A stretch of 10,708 nucleotides of DNA, from NCBI GenBank assembly GCA_934567115.1, contig CAKTJA010000034.1, positions 1 to 10,708 on the forward strand. Reading direction: 5' to 3'. The translations under genes were made by a program, and so were the position numbers. This document shows, piece after piece, positions 1 through 7,690 of this stretch. The notes below the pieces were generated by a model, which worked only from the letters and a program-made list of their open reading frames with translations, had not been told where the DNA came from and did no database searches. The stretch comes from an uncultured Oscillospiraceae bacterium (lineage in GTDB: Bacteria; Bacillota; Clostridia; Oscillospirales; Oscillospiraceae). The stretch's first letter is position 1, and each line of letters begins with the position of its first letter.

Positions 1-1212
1 GTCAAGCTGAACGAGCTGAACGCGGCGCTGCTGGAGCTGGTGGACGAAGGACGCATCACCGTGAAGGCGGGGTACCACGACATGGCCGGCTACAGCTTCA
101 TCTCCCGCGAGGGGCTTTTCGAGCGGCCCGGCTTCGAGGAGCTCAACATCAATTCGTGGGACGCGGTGGAGATCGTGCTCTACGGCCGCCGCGCGATGAC
201 CAGCTACAGCTTCCTTTCCCCGCAACACGCGCGCGACATCCTCGCGAGGATCCTGCGCAGGACGGAGACGCCCTTCGACGTCGCCACGCCGCGCGCGACC
301 GCCGATATCGGGAGCGGGATCCGCGTCGCCGCGCAGAGGTCGCCCGTCTGTGACGAGGACGTCGCCGTGCACGCGTCTATCCGAAAGGTCAACATGTCCA
401 CCGTCACGCGCGACAGTCTGGTCGGCGCGGGCCTGACGGACGAGATGATGACCCTGCTCGAGCTGTGCATCGACCACGGCGTGTCCGTCTGCATCTCCGG
501 CGAGACCGGGGCGGGCAAGACGACGCTCGCCGGCGCGCTGCTCACCGCCGCCTCCGAGCATCTGCGCATCTACACGATCGAGGAGGGGTCCCGAGAGTGG
601 AACTTCATCAGGCGGGACCCTGATTCCGGACGCGTGGTCAATTCCGTGCTCCACACGAGGACGCGCCCGAATGAGAAGGACCCCGCGCAGAACATCACGC
701 AGGAGGAGCTGGTCAAGGACAGCCTCCGCTTCGATCCCGACGTCATCTCGCCCGGCGAGATCCGGGGCCGCGAGGCCTTTGAGGTCATGGGCGTGTCCAA
801 CACCGGGCACACCGTCATCACCACCGTGCATTCCAACGGCACGCTCGATACCCCGGAGCGCATCGTCACCCTCGCGAAAAAGGCCTACGATCTGAGCGGA
901 GACGATCTCTATTCCATGTGCGCGAGAGCCTTCCCCATCCTCGTGCATATGGAGAAATGCGCGGACAACCGGCGCCGCGTGACGGAGATCCGCGAGGTGC
1001 TCGGCTATGAGGGCGGAGCGCTGCGCTCCCGCCTGCTCTACGAATTCGAGATCTGGGACAACGTTTATGAGGACGGCGTGTGTACGCGCGTGGAGGGCGA
1101 TTTTAAGCGGCTCTCCGCCATCTCCCCGCAGCTGCTCAGGCGGCTGCTGAAGAAGGGCGCGCGGCGCGGAGAGCTTGCGCCTTATCTGGAGGAAGGGGGG
1201 CGGAGCGCATGA
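1..1212 (+). CDS. CpaF/TadA-type pilus secretion ATPase, 5' end cut by window
   Basis: This is the hexameric cytoplasmic ATPase expected to power a Tad/Flp pilus or related secretion machine (type II/IV secretion ATPase family). The reading frame is open from base 1, so the N-terminus is outside the window; a GTG at base 40 is in frame but is probably internal. Counting from that GTG, Walker A is GETGAGKT at residues 154-161, the acidic box is TIEEGSREW near 185, the Walker B region is ISPGEIRG at 236-243 with Glu240, and the His box TGHTVITTVHSN is at 255-266. These motifs, in this order, are diagnostic of the CpaF branch. The stop overlaps the start of the TadB-like gene (ATGA at 1209-1212), which implies translational coupling and assembly with the two platform proteins. 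Family assignment is firm. Whether the machine makes a pilus or secretes something else cannot be read from the ATPase alone. Confidence 0.93.
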   Translation, partial: VKLNELNAALLELVDEGRITVKAGYHDMAGYSFISREGLFERPGFEELNINSWDAVEIVLYGRRAMTSYSFLSPQHARDILARILRRTETPFDVATPRATADIGSGIRVAAQRSPVCDEDVAVHASIRKVNMSTVTRDSLVGAGLTDEMMTLLELCIDHGVSVCISGETGAGKTTLAGALLTAASEHLRIYTIEEGSREWNFIRRDPDSGRVVNSVLHTRTRPNEKDPAQNITQEELVKDSLRFDPDVISPGEIRGREAFEVMGVSNTGHTVITTVHSNGTLDTPERIVTLAKKAYDLSGDDLYSMCARAFPILVHMEKCADNRRRVTEIREVLGYEGGALRSRLLYEFEIWDNVYEDGVCTRVEGDFKRLSAISPQLLRRLLKKGARRGELAPYLEEGGRSA

Positions 1213-2165
1213 CGGAGCTTCTTGTGCCTGCGCTGATCGCGCTGGGTGGTCTGCTCATTGCCGATATCCGCCTCCCGCGCCTGAGCATCCGCGCGAAAAC
1301 GCGGGAGCTGAGCCTGAGAGTGGAGCGGATGATGAAGCGCCGGCGCGGGCGGGAGACCGCGCGGGAGTTCGTGCAGCGCGTCAACGGCGACGAGCGCGAA
1401 TCCTTTGCCGGACGCTCCTACCGCGAGGCGCGGAACGTGTATGAGGCCATCGGGCAGAGCGGACGGTATCAGAAAACGCTGGAGCTTTCCCTCCTTGCCG
1501 GCGTCGCCGGCGCGGCTGCCGGTCTGCTCCTGCGCAGCTTCCTGCTGTCCGTCGTGCTCGCCGTCGGCCTCTATTTCCTGCCGCTCTGGCTCTCGCGCTT
1601 CTCCCTCTACCGCTATCAGAGATTCGTCAACGACGAGCTTGAGACCGCGCTGTCCCTTATCACGACCTCCTACCTGCGCAGCAGCGATATCCTCAGCGCG
1701 GCGGAGGAGAATCTGTCCGCGATCCGTGAGCCGGTCCGCACCGTGTTCACCGCCTTCTGCAACGGTCTGCGCTACGTCGATCCCAACGCCGCCGCGCAGA
1801 TCGAGCGCATGAAGGGGCAGCTCAAAAGCCCGCTGTTCGCCGAATGGTGCGACGCGCTGATCCTCTGTCAGGACAACCATCTCTTACAGGCGGCGCTGCC
1901 GCCCATCGTCAGCAAATTCACCGCCCTGCGCGGACAGCAGGACGCGAATGAGACGCGCATGATGGACCCGCTGCGCTATGCCGCGCTCATGGCCGGCCTC
2001 GTCGCCGGCTTCCCCTTCATTCTCAGGGTCACGAACGCGGTGTGGTATGAGAATCTGATGCACACCCTGCCCGGCCAGCTCGTCCTTGCCGGCGCGGCCG
2101 TCGCCGTGTTCATCACGGTCAACCGGGGGATCCGGCTCTCCGAGCCGATCTCCTACGGCGTATGA
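1209..2165 (+). CDS. TadB-like type II secretion system F family membrane protein
   Basis: This 318-residue protein is the likely first half of the inner-membrane platform of the Tad machine. Hydrophobic segments lie near residues 2-20, 93-128 (long enough for two passes), 257-274 and 290-305. Between them is a cytoplasmic helical region of about 130 residues containing ELETALSLITTSYLRSSDIL (143-162), which resembles the T2SSF helical signature of TadB proteins. A basic linker (residues 41-51, MMKRRRGRETA) lies between the first and second hydrophobic parts. The ATG overlaps the ATPase stop by four bases and the TadC-like gene starts 15 bases after its stop, so the three are almost certainly co-translated. 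The assignment rests on size, topology and position; sequence similarity to classic TadB appears modest. Confidence 0.82.
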   Translation: MTELLVPALIALGGLLIADIRLPRLSIRAKTRELSLRVERMMKRRRGRETAREFVQRVNGDERESFAGRSYREARNVYEAIGQSGRYQKTLELSLLAGVAGAAAGLLLRSFLLSVVLAVGLYFLPLWLSRFSLYRYQRFVNDELETALSLITTSYLRSSDILSAAEENLSAIREPVRTVFTAFCNGLRYVDPNAAAQIERMKGQLKSPLFAEWCDALILCQDNHLLQAALPPIVSKFTALRGQQDANETRMMDPLRYAALMAGLVAGFPFILRVTNAVWYENLMHTLPGQLVLAGAAVAVFITVNRGIRLSEPISYGV

Positions 2166-2180
2166 GAGGGGGCGGCGCTC

Positions 2181-3056
2181 ATGTCCATCGACCGCTTATA
2201 CGCCGCCGCTGCCGCGCTCTTCCTCGCGCTCGGCCTCTATTTCATCCTCTCCGCGCGCTTCCCCGCCGTCTACGGACCGGCGAAGAAGGCGCTGCGCGCC
2301 AGAGCGCCGAAGCGTCTCACGCAGAGCCAGGTCATGCAGAACGAGCTTGCGGACCGCATCGCGCCCCTGCTCGATCTCGATCCCATACGGCGCTCCGGTA
2401 CGGAGATGCTGCTCAAGAACCTCGGGCACAGCGAATCGCCCGAGCTTTTTCATGCCCGCGCCATCGCGCGCAGCCTCTTCGCGGCGGGGCTCTGCTCCGT
2501 GATGCTCCTCTTCTCCGTGCCTGTCGGGAGCCTGCTCACGCTCGCCTGCGGCGTCTGGTACTACAGACGTCAGAGCGGCGCGCTCGAGCGGGAGCTGGAG
2601 GACAAGCGCCTCGCCATCGAGCGGGAGCTGCCGCAGTTCGCCTCCACCATCTCCCAAAGCCTTGGAACGACGAGGGACGTCGTCGCCATCCTGCGCTCCT
2701 ACCGGCGCGTGTGCGCGCCCACCCTCGCCGGCGAGATCGACAAGACGCTCAACGACGTCATGACCGGAAATCCCGAGCGCGCCATACACGCGCTTGAAAC
2801 GCGCGTCGCCTCCGCGAAGCTCTCGCAGCTCACGCGCGGCCTGCTCGCCGTCATGCGCGGAGACGATCAGCGTCAGTATTTCGCCATCCTCGCCGAGGAG
2901 TACCGCAAGGCGCAGGACGAGGCCATCGAGCGGGAGCTGCTCGCGCGACCGCACAAGCTCTACCCCTATATGGGCGTTTTATTCCTCTTCCTCTGTCTCA
3001 TGATCGCCGTCACCGTCGGTACGGATCTTGTGCAGAGCCTGCAAAATCTTTCGTGA
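2181..3056 (+). CDS. TadC-like type II secretion system F family membrane protein
   Basis: This 291-residue protein is the likely second platform subunit, pairing with the TadB-like protein to couple ATPase motion to pilin extraction. Membrane segments lie near residues 6-24, 98-128 and 262-282. The cytoplasmic T2SSF domain spans roughly 145-255, with LPQFASTISQSLGTTRDVV (150-168) and a conserved-looking GNPERAIHALETRV stretch (197-210). The C-terminal hydrophobic segment and short polar tail match TadC topology. The ATG at 2181 follows a GAGAGGGGG purine run ending near 2173, a usable ribosome binding site. It ends 57 bases before the pilin-like gene, in an AT-rich leader that breaks the dense packing of the operon. 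Confidence 0.82.
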   Translation: MSIDRLYAAAAALFLALGLYFILSARFPAVYGPAKKALRARAPKRLTQSQVMQNELADRIAPLLDLDPIRRSGTEMLLKNLGHSESPELFHARAIARSLFAAGLCSVMLLFSVPVGSLLTLACGVWYYRRQSGALERELEDKRLAIERELPQFASTISQSLGTTRDVVAILRSYRRVCAPTLAGEIDKTLNDVMTGNPERAIHALETRVASAKLSQLTRGLLAVMRGDDQRQYFAILAEEYRKAQDEAIERELLARPHKLYPYMGVLFLFLCLMIAVTVGTDLVQSLQNLS

Positions 3057-3060
3057 CCCC

Positions 3061-3113
3061 GTCGGCGGACGCCGGCAAAAAATATATTTTTTATTTTAAA
3101 GGAGAACAAAACC
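3061..3113 (+). promoter_or_regulatory. AT-rich leader with small hairpin and strong RBS before the pilin-like gene
   Basis: A 6-bp stem with one G-U pair (3061-3066 with 3071-3076, loop GGAC) is followed by a perfect 16-base AT palindrome at 3077-3092 (AAAAAATA and its complement) and more T/A bases. A near-consensus ribosome binding site AAAGGAG lies at 3098-3104, nine bases before the ATG at 3114. The AT block stands out in GC-rich surroundings. It may serve as an internal promoter element or an mRNA processing site that boosts expression of the abundant pilin subunit. I saw no clean -35/-10 pair, so only the RBS is certain. Confidence 0.5.
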
Positions 3114-3359
3114 ATGAAAACCATCCGAAACAAGCTCAACGAGAAGCTCCTGCGCGCATACCTCCGCGTTCGCGGCCTTGGGAAGAAGGCGGCGGAGACG
3201 CTGAAAAACGAGGACGGACAGTTCGTCGTCGATCACGCGGTCGTCTTCGTCATCATCATCGTGCTCGGCGCCGTCGCGATCGTGCTTATGCGCACCTACC
3301 TTCAGAACGACCTGAGCGTGCTGCTCAAAAACAAGGTCGAGGCGCTCTTCAACGCCTGA
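3114..3359 (+). CDS. Flp/Tad pilin-like small membrane protein
   Basis: This 81-residue protein is the best candidate for the major pilin of the system. It has a basic amphipathic N-terminus (residues 1-34), then DGQFVVDHA (34-42), then one hydrophobic segment at about 41-59 and a short tail. Flp prepilins are cut after a Gly and normally carry Glu-Tyr at +5/+6. Here Gly35 is followed by Asp at +5 and His at +6, so the site is non-canonical. Its position right after tadC and its own strong ribosome binding site match pilin gene placement. The leader is long for a Flp prepilin. It could instead be a small membrane component of the DUF6133 kind found in clostridial mobile elements. The pilin call is inference from context and topology. 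Confidence 0.6.
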   Translation: MKTIRNKLNEKLLRAYLRVRGLGKKAAETLKNEDGQFVVDHAVVFVIIIVLGAVAIVLMRTYLQNDLSVLLKNKVEALFNA

Positions 3360-3375
3360 GCCGCGCCGGACGGGG

Positions 3376-3398
3376 CGGGCCTCCCACAAGGGGGCCCG
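3376..3398 (+). promoter_or_regulatory. Intercistronic hairpin after the pilin-like gene
   Basis: CGGGCCTCC (3376-3384) pairs with GGGGGCCCG (3390-3398), giving nine pairs with one T-G and a five-base CACAA loop. No U-run follows, so it is not a standard terminator. It lies 17 bases after the pilin-like stop, where a hairpin could protect the upstream message from 3' decay or partly attenuate transcription, keeping pilin more abundant than the pseudopilins. Confidence 0.5.
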
Positions 3399-3434
3399 TT
3401 CCCCCGGCGTCCTGAAGAAGGGAGGATCGATCCT

Positions 3435-3860
3435 TTGATCTCTAAACTCATTGCAAGGCTCAGAGACCGGCGCGGGGAGTTCCTGCTCGACAGCGCCCTG
3501 CGGCTCCTGCTCGGCTGCGCGGTCCTCGTGCTCGCCATCACGCTCTTCGGCCTGCTCGCGCAGGCCAACCGCCTGAGCGCCGTGGCCAACGATCTCACCC
3601 GCTATATCGAGCTGCGCGGGGAGGTGTCCGACGCGGACGTCGCGCGTCAGCTCTCGCAGCTGTGCGCGACGGCGGGTCTCGCCGGCGTTGACGTCGAGGT
3701 GGACGCCGTTTTCTCCGCCGGGGGACGCCGCATCCAGTTCGGCGATCCGTTCACCGTCACGCTCCGCTATTCCGGAAGCTTCGGGATCGGGGGCGTCATG
3801 TCGGTCTCCGTGCCCTTTCATTCCTCGGTGACGGGAAGGAGTGAGAAGTATTGGAAGTGA
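3435..3860 (+). CDS. DUF4320-like (TadE-type) pseudopilin protein
   Basis: This 141-residue single-pass protein probably acts as a minor pilin or pilus-assembly factor. The start is TTG at 3435, chosen because GGAGG at 3421-3425 sits nine bases upstream. The N-terminus is short and basic, then RRGEFLLDSA (residues 12-21), a hydrophobic segment at about 21-42 and an extracytoplasmic beta-rich domain. The C-terminal GRSEKYWK resembles the conserved end I recall for the DUF4320 family, whose members sit in clostridial Tad-like loci; this was judged by eye, not by search. Gly14 with Asp at +5 repeats the pattern of the preceding pilin-like protein. Its stop overlaps the next gene's start region. 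Confidence 0.7.
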   Translation: MISKLIARLRDRRGEFLLDSALRLLLGCAVLVLAITLFGLLAQANRLSAVANDLTRYIELRGEVSDADVARQLSQLCATAGLAGVDVEVDAVFSAGGRRIQFGDPFTVTLRYSGSFGIGGVMSVSVPFHSSVTGRSEKYWK

Positions 3861-4363
3861 TCGCAAAGCTGAGGGAGCGCGACGGAAACGTCTTCGTGCG
3901 CAGCGCGCTTGAGCTCTTCGGTCTGCTCCTGCTGTTGAGCATCCTGCTGTCCGTCTATCACGTCCATCACGTGCTCGGCGCGGTGCGGGAGAAGGTGAAT
4001 GAATCCGTGCTGGCCGTCGCCGCCGTCAACGTGCCCGAGTTCTACGGCGGCGCGCGGGAGAGCGACGGCTTCGCGCGGCACCCCTATGAGGGAGGCTTCG
4101 TCTTCTCCATCAACTCCGAGGATGTGCTCGACACGCTCTCCCGGTCCGTCGGCGCGACAAGCGTTGACGACGACGCCGGCGCGTTCGAGGTCGGGGACGC
4201 TTTCGCCGTCAGGGGGCTTAACACCCGCTTCGTCAACCAGAGCGGCAGCATCCTCAACTTCACGACCTCGCTCACCGTCGCCGTCCCGCTTGAGCTGGGC
4301 GGCTTTTCCGTGCCCATCGAGGTCCGCATGCAGGTCCGCTCAAGCTATGACCCCAGATTTTGA
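3851..4363 (+). CDS. Second TadE/TadF-like pseudopilin-type membrane protein
   Basis: This 170-residue protein has a basic start, RDGNVFVRSA (residues 10-19), a hydrophobic segment at about 19-37 and a polar C-terminal domain of about 130 residues. It looks like a minor pilin or pilus accessory subunit paired with the preceding DUF4320-like gene. Two starts are possible: TTG at 3851, nine bases after AAGGAG (3836-3841), or GTG at 3857, which forms a GTGA overlap with the upstream stop. I chose the TTG on ribosome-binding-site spacing. The residue at +5 after Gly12 is Arg, further from the prepilin consensus, so processing by a prepilin peptidase is doubtful. I do not recognise a named family. 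Confidence 0.65.
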   Translation: MEVIAKLRERDGNVFVRSALELFGLLLLLSILLSVYHVHHVLGAVREKVNESVLAVAAVNVPEFYGGARESDGFARHPYEGGFVFSINSEDVLDTLSRSVGATSVDDDAGAFEVGDAFAVRGLNTRFVNQSGSILNFTTSLTVAVPLELGGFSVPIEVRMQVRSSYDPRF

Positions 4364-4399
4364 TCTATTATTTTTTTAAGAAAGAGGCTTGATGCATCC

Positions 4400-7300
4400 A
4401 TGAAAAAGAAGAAATTTTGCTCCGGAAGGTCCGCCGCACTGCTGCTCAGCGCGGCCATGACCTTCAACCACATGGGCGCGGTCCCCGCGCTCGCCGCCTT
4501 TGACGCGGCGGGTCCTGAGATCTCCGCCGCCGTGGCCGCCGCGCTGGTCCGGCGCTCCGCCTCCTCTCCCGAGCCGTCCGATGAGGCGCTCTTCCTCTTC
4601 GACGCGCCCTCCGCCGCCATCACCGGCTGCCGCGTGCCGGAGGATATGCCCGATCAGCTCGTCATCCCCGCAAAGATCGGAGGCGTTGACGTCGCCGCCA
4701 TCGGCGACGGGGCGTTTGAGGGCTGCGGCGGTCTGAAGAGCGTCACGGTCCCGGACGGCGTGACCGCCATTGGGGACCGCGCCTTTGCCGGCTGCGGAAA
4801 TCTGGAGAACGTTTCCCTCTCCGAGGGCGTGACGCGCATCGGGGACGGAGCCTTCGAGGACTGCGGCGCGCTCCTCCGGTTCCCCATTCCCGAGAGCGTG
4901 ACGGAGATCGGGAACCGTGCCTTCGCCGGCTGTCGGAAGCCGGCGGACGTCACGATCCCCGGAGGCGTGAAGCTCATTGGGGAGGACGCCTTCGCCGACT
5001 GCCTCGGCCTTGAGCGCATCTCCATCCCGACGCTGCGCAGGGGCGCCATCCCCGGCGCGCCCTGGGGCGGCAGCGCCGGCGTTTTCTGGGATGGGACGAT
5101 CGTTGTCGCGGAAAATTACATTTTCGACTGCGGCGCGGACGGCTCCGGAGCCGTTACAAAATACATCGAGCGCATTGCCGACGTCGATATCGGGAGCGAT
5201 TTCGCTGCGTACAACGCCGCGCATGGTACGAATTACTCCGTCGCGGAGATCGGGGATCGTGCCTTTGCCGACTGTAAAAACGTACGCTCCGTGCAGATCC
5301 CCGATTCCGTAACGGCCATCGGGGACCGTGCCTTTGAGAACTGCTCCTGGCTGGTTGGCATCGAGATCCCGCAGAGCGTCACCGCCATCGGGAACAGCGT
5401 CTTTAAGGGCTGCTACGTGCTGCAGCGCATCCGGCTCCCTGACGCCATTAAGGACATTCGTCAGATCTTCCGCGGCTGTAACGGCCTGCAGGAAGCTACG
5501 CTGCCGCAAGGCATGACGGAGATCCCCGACTTTGCCTTTGAGGGCTGCTCCGTCCTCAAAAGCGTCTCCATTCCCGAGAGCGTTACGCGCGTTGGGGAAG
5601 GCGCTTTCATGAACTGCTCCTTACTGGCGGAGCTTACGATTCCAGACGGCGTTACCGAGCTGGGGGCAAGTGCGTTTGAGAATTGCCGTGTTCTGAAGAG
5701 CTTTGAGCTCCCGTCCGGCCTGACGGAGATCCCCGAGCGTGCCTTCGCAGGCTGCCGCGACCTTGAGCGCATCTCCATTCCTGAGAGTATCACGCGTATC
5801 GGAGATCATGCGTTTGACCGCATTTACAGCGCAGAGAGCATTGAGATCCCGCAGAGCGTCACGCAGCTGGGGAAAGGCGTGTTTTATGCCAGCCATAACT
5901 TGAAGAGGGTCGTGCTTCCGCGAGGCCTGACGGAGATCCCGGATGAGACCTTTATGTTCTGTGAGGACCTCGAGGAGGTCGTGATCCCAGAAGGCGTGAC
6001 GCGCATCGGGACGGGCGCCTTTTTGAATGGCTTTGATCTGAAGAGCATCACGATCCCCGAAAGCGTTGTGGAGATCGCGGACGAGGCTTTCGCCTATTGC
6101 TGGGAGTTCACAAGCGTTACAGTTCCGGAAGGCGTCGCGCGCATCGGGGAAAATGCTTTCATCGACTGCCGTAAAATGAAAGAAGTCCGGCTGCCCAAAA
6201 GTCTGTCGTACATCGGGAACGGCGCTTTCAGCAGCTGCGACATGCTTGAGACGGTCGAGCTGGCGGAATGCGGCGTGCAGATGGGGACAGGCGTGTTTTC
6301 AGACTGCGGGAGCCTGAAAAGCTTTTGGCTTCCGGAGGGCGTGACGGCATTGCCGGACCGCATGTTCGAAAACTGCAAGGGGCTTATGCGCGTCACGCTC
6401 CCTGAGAGCCTGACGACGATCGGGGAACATGCCTTCGCCGGCTGCGAGAGCCTGCTGTGCGTTGACGTCCCGCGGAATGTGACTTCACTCGGCCGCAATG
6501 CATTCGAGCGCTGCCGGTCGCTCATAAGGATCCGCGTCGCTCAGGAGGAAAAGGCATGCGGCTTTGCCGAATATCAGCCGTGGGGCGCGATAAGCGATAC
6601 GCAGGTAATATACGCCGCCGGGGAACCGTCCGTCTGCGCGCATGACCGGATCGCGGACGCCGCGGTCAACGCGACCTGCACGGCGCCCGGCAGCACCGGC
6701 GGCTGGCACTGCCGGCTGTGCGGCGAGGCGGAGCCCGGCGCGACCATTCTTCCGCTGGGACACAGCATGAAGCGCGTCCCGGCGAAAGCAGCCACCGCCT
6801 CCGAGCCGGGCTGCAGCGAATACTTCATCTGCTCCCGCTGCGGTCTCGCCTTCCGTGACGAGGCCTGCACGATCCCGACCACCCCGGAGGAGGAGACGAT
6901 CCCCCCGACCGGAGGCGGCTCCGGTTCTGTCGGCGGCGGCGGAAGCAGCTCCAGTGGCGGCAGCGGGACAGGCTCCGGCGGCGGGAGCGGCTCCGGTGGC
7001 GGCAGCGGCAGCGGCTCCGGTGGGAGCGGTGGAAGCTCCGGAGAAGAGGACACCGCGCCGAACGTCCCCGAGGCCGACGGCGGGTATACGGCGGTCGGGC
7101 TGAACACCTCGGCCCATGACGCTTACCTGTTCGGCTATCCCGACGGCGCATTCGGGCCCGACGACCGGCTGACCCGCGCACAGGCGGCGCTGATCTTCTT
7201 CCGTCTGCTCTCCGACCGCGCAGACACGCTTGAGAGCGCCGGCTTTTCCGACGTGAAGGACGGCGCATGGTATGCCGACGCGGTCAACGCCCTCGCCGCG

Positions 7301-7690
7301 CGCGGCGCGCTCGACGGTTGGACCGACGGCAGCTTCCTGCCGCAGCAGCCCATCACCAGAGCGGAATTTGCCGCCATGGCCGTCTGCTTCGCTCCGCGCC
7401 TCGATACCGAGCTTCCCGCCTTCCGCGACGTGGATGCGGACACGTGGTACGCCGGCCGCGTCGCCGCTGTCGCCGCCCTCGGCTGGATGGAGGGCTATCC
7501 CGACGGCTCGTTCGGGCCGGACGACTGCCTGACCCGCGCACAGACAGCGGCTGTTATCAACCGCATGCTCGGGCGCGACGCCGCGCGCTGCAATCAGAGC
7601 GTCTCGTTCACCGACCTTTCACCCCGTCACTGGGCGTACCGTCAGATCGCCGAGGCGGCGGTCGGTCATGCTCCCGCCGATGCGGACTGA
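4400..7690 (+). CDS. Secreted BspA-like leucine-rich repeat protein with SLH domains
   Basis: This 1096-residue protein is exported and probably held on the wall by S-layer homology domains, where its repeats could bind host or bacterial partners. A Lys-rich signal peptide ends near ALAA at 30-33. About 24 units of the BspA (LRR_5) type, some 23 residues each with a core like IGDGAFEGC, run from about residue 80 to 715. An insert of about 70 residues interrupts them after unit 5 (bases 5030-5243). Two Cys/His modules follow (HCRLCG and CSRCG, each tied to a preceding TCTAPG- or ASEPGC-like stretch), then a Gly/Ser linker at about 835-881. SLH-type repeats lie at about 905-935, 948-1000 and 1006-1058, each with a (Y/T)DG(A/S)F and TRA(Q/E) core, plus a final half repeat. 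ATG 4400 is preceded by AAGAAAGAGG at 4379-4388. It is in the same transcription direction as the pilus genes, 36 bases downstream. Confidence 0.9.
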   Translation: MKKKKFCSGRSAALLLSAAMTFNHMGAVPALAAFDAAGPEISAAVAAALVRRSASSPEPSDEALFLFDAPSAAITGCRVPEDMPDQLVIPAKIGGVDVAAIGDGAFEGCGGLKSVTVPDGVTAIGDRAFAGCGNLENVSLSEGVTRIGDGAFEDCGALLRFPIPESVTEIGNRAFAGCRKPADVTIPGGVKLIGEDAFADCLGLERISIPTLRRGAIPGAPWGGSAGVFWDGTIVVAENYIFDCGADGSGAVTKYIERIADVDIGSDFAAYNAAHGTNYSVAEIGDRAFADCKNVRSVQIPDSVTAIGDRAFENCSWLVGIEIPQSVTAIGNSVFKGCYVLQRIRLPDAIKDIRQIFRGCNGLQEATLPQGMTEIPDFAFEGCSVLKSVSIPESVTRVGEGAFMNCSLLAELTIPDGVTELGASAFENCRVLKSFELPSGLTEIPERAFAGCRDLERISIPESITRIGDHAFDRIYSAESIEIPQSVTQLGKGVFYASHNLKRVVLPRGLTEIPDETFMFCEDLEEVVIPEGVTRIGTGAFLNGFDLKSITIPESVVEIADEAFAYCWEFTSVTVPEGVARIGENAFIDCRKMKEVRLPKSLSYIGNGAFSSCDMLETVELAECGVQMGTGVFSDCGSLKSFWLPEGVTALPDRMFENCKGLMRVTLPESLTTIGEHAFAGCESLLCVDVPRNVTSLGRNAFERCRSLIRIRVAQEEKACGFAEYQPWGAISDTQVIYAAGEPSVCAHDRIADAAVNATCTAPGSTGGWHCRLCGEAEPGATILPLGHSMKRVPAKAATASEPGCSEYFICSRCGLAFRDEACTIPTTPEEETIPPTGGGSGSVGGGGSSSSGGSGTGSGGGSGSGGGSGSGSGGSGGSSGEEDTAPNVPEADGGYTAVGLNTSAHDAYLFGYPDGAFGPDDRLTRAQAALIFFRLLSDRADTLESAGFSDVKDGAWYADAVNALAARGALDGWTDGSFLPQQPITRAEFAAMAVCFAPRLDTELPAFRDVDADTWYAGRVAAVAALGWMEGYPDGSFGPDDCLTRAQTAAVINRMLGRDAARCNQSVSFTDLSPRHWAYRQIAEAAVGHAPADAD
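4640..6545 (+). repeat. Array of about 24 LRR_5/BspA coding repeats
   Basis: A unit of about 69 bases recurs inside the LRR gene, with a recognisable core encoding I-G-x-x-A-F-x-x-C followed by an I-P-x-x-V-T-x-I strand. The units have diverged at the DNA level, so this is an old protein repeat and not a recent tandem duplication. A non-repeat insert occupies about 5030-5243. Codon third positions in the middle of the array (roughly 5250-6500) hold visibly more A/T than those in the flanking pilus genes. Confidence 0.85.
6905..7041 (+). repeat. Gly/Ser-coding low-complexity linker
   Basis: GGC/GGA/GGT and AGC/TCC codons alternate to encode a flexible linker of about 45 residues between the Cys/His modules and the SLH domains. 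The near-repetitive DNA could gain or lose codon blocks by slippage, changing how far the LRR domain stands off the wall. Long open frames on the other strand here are by-products of its composition. Confidence 0.8.

Noticed and set aside
3061..3092. Terminator between the TadC-like and pilin-like genes
   Set aside because: The GC stem is only six pairs and is followed by an A-run, not a T-run, on the + strand, and the order is wrong on the - strand as well.
1182..3866. Several - strand open frames opposite the TadB, TadC and DUF4320-like genes
   Set aside because: The + strand frames have membrane topology, family motifs and coupled starts; the reverse frames are composition shadows without recognisable features.
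4364..4386. T-rich run after the third pilin-like gene as a terminator
   Set aside because: No stable GC stem precedes the T-run, so termination between the pilus genes and the LRR gene is not supported.
4376..5509. A 377-codon open frame on the - strand opposite the LRR gene
   Set aside because: It mirrors the LRR repeat codons, has no ribosome binding site seen, and lies fully opposite a gene with a signal peptide, repeats and SLH domains.
4640..6545. Regular spacing of about 69 bases that could suggest a CRISPR-like or satellite array
   Set aside because: The period is a multiple of three, the repeats are diverged in DNA but conserved in protein, and they encode the LRR_5 unit.
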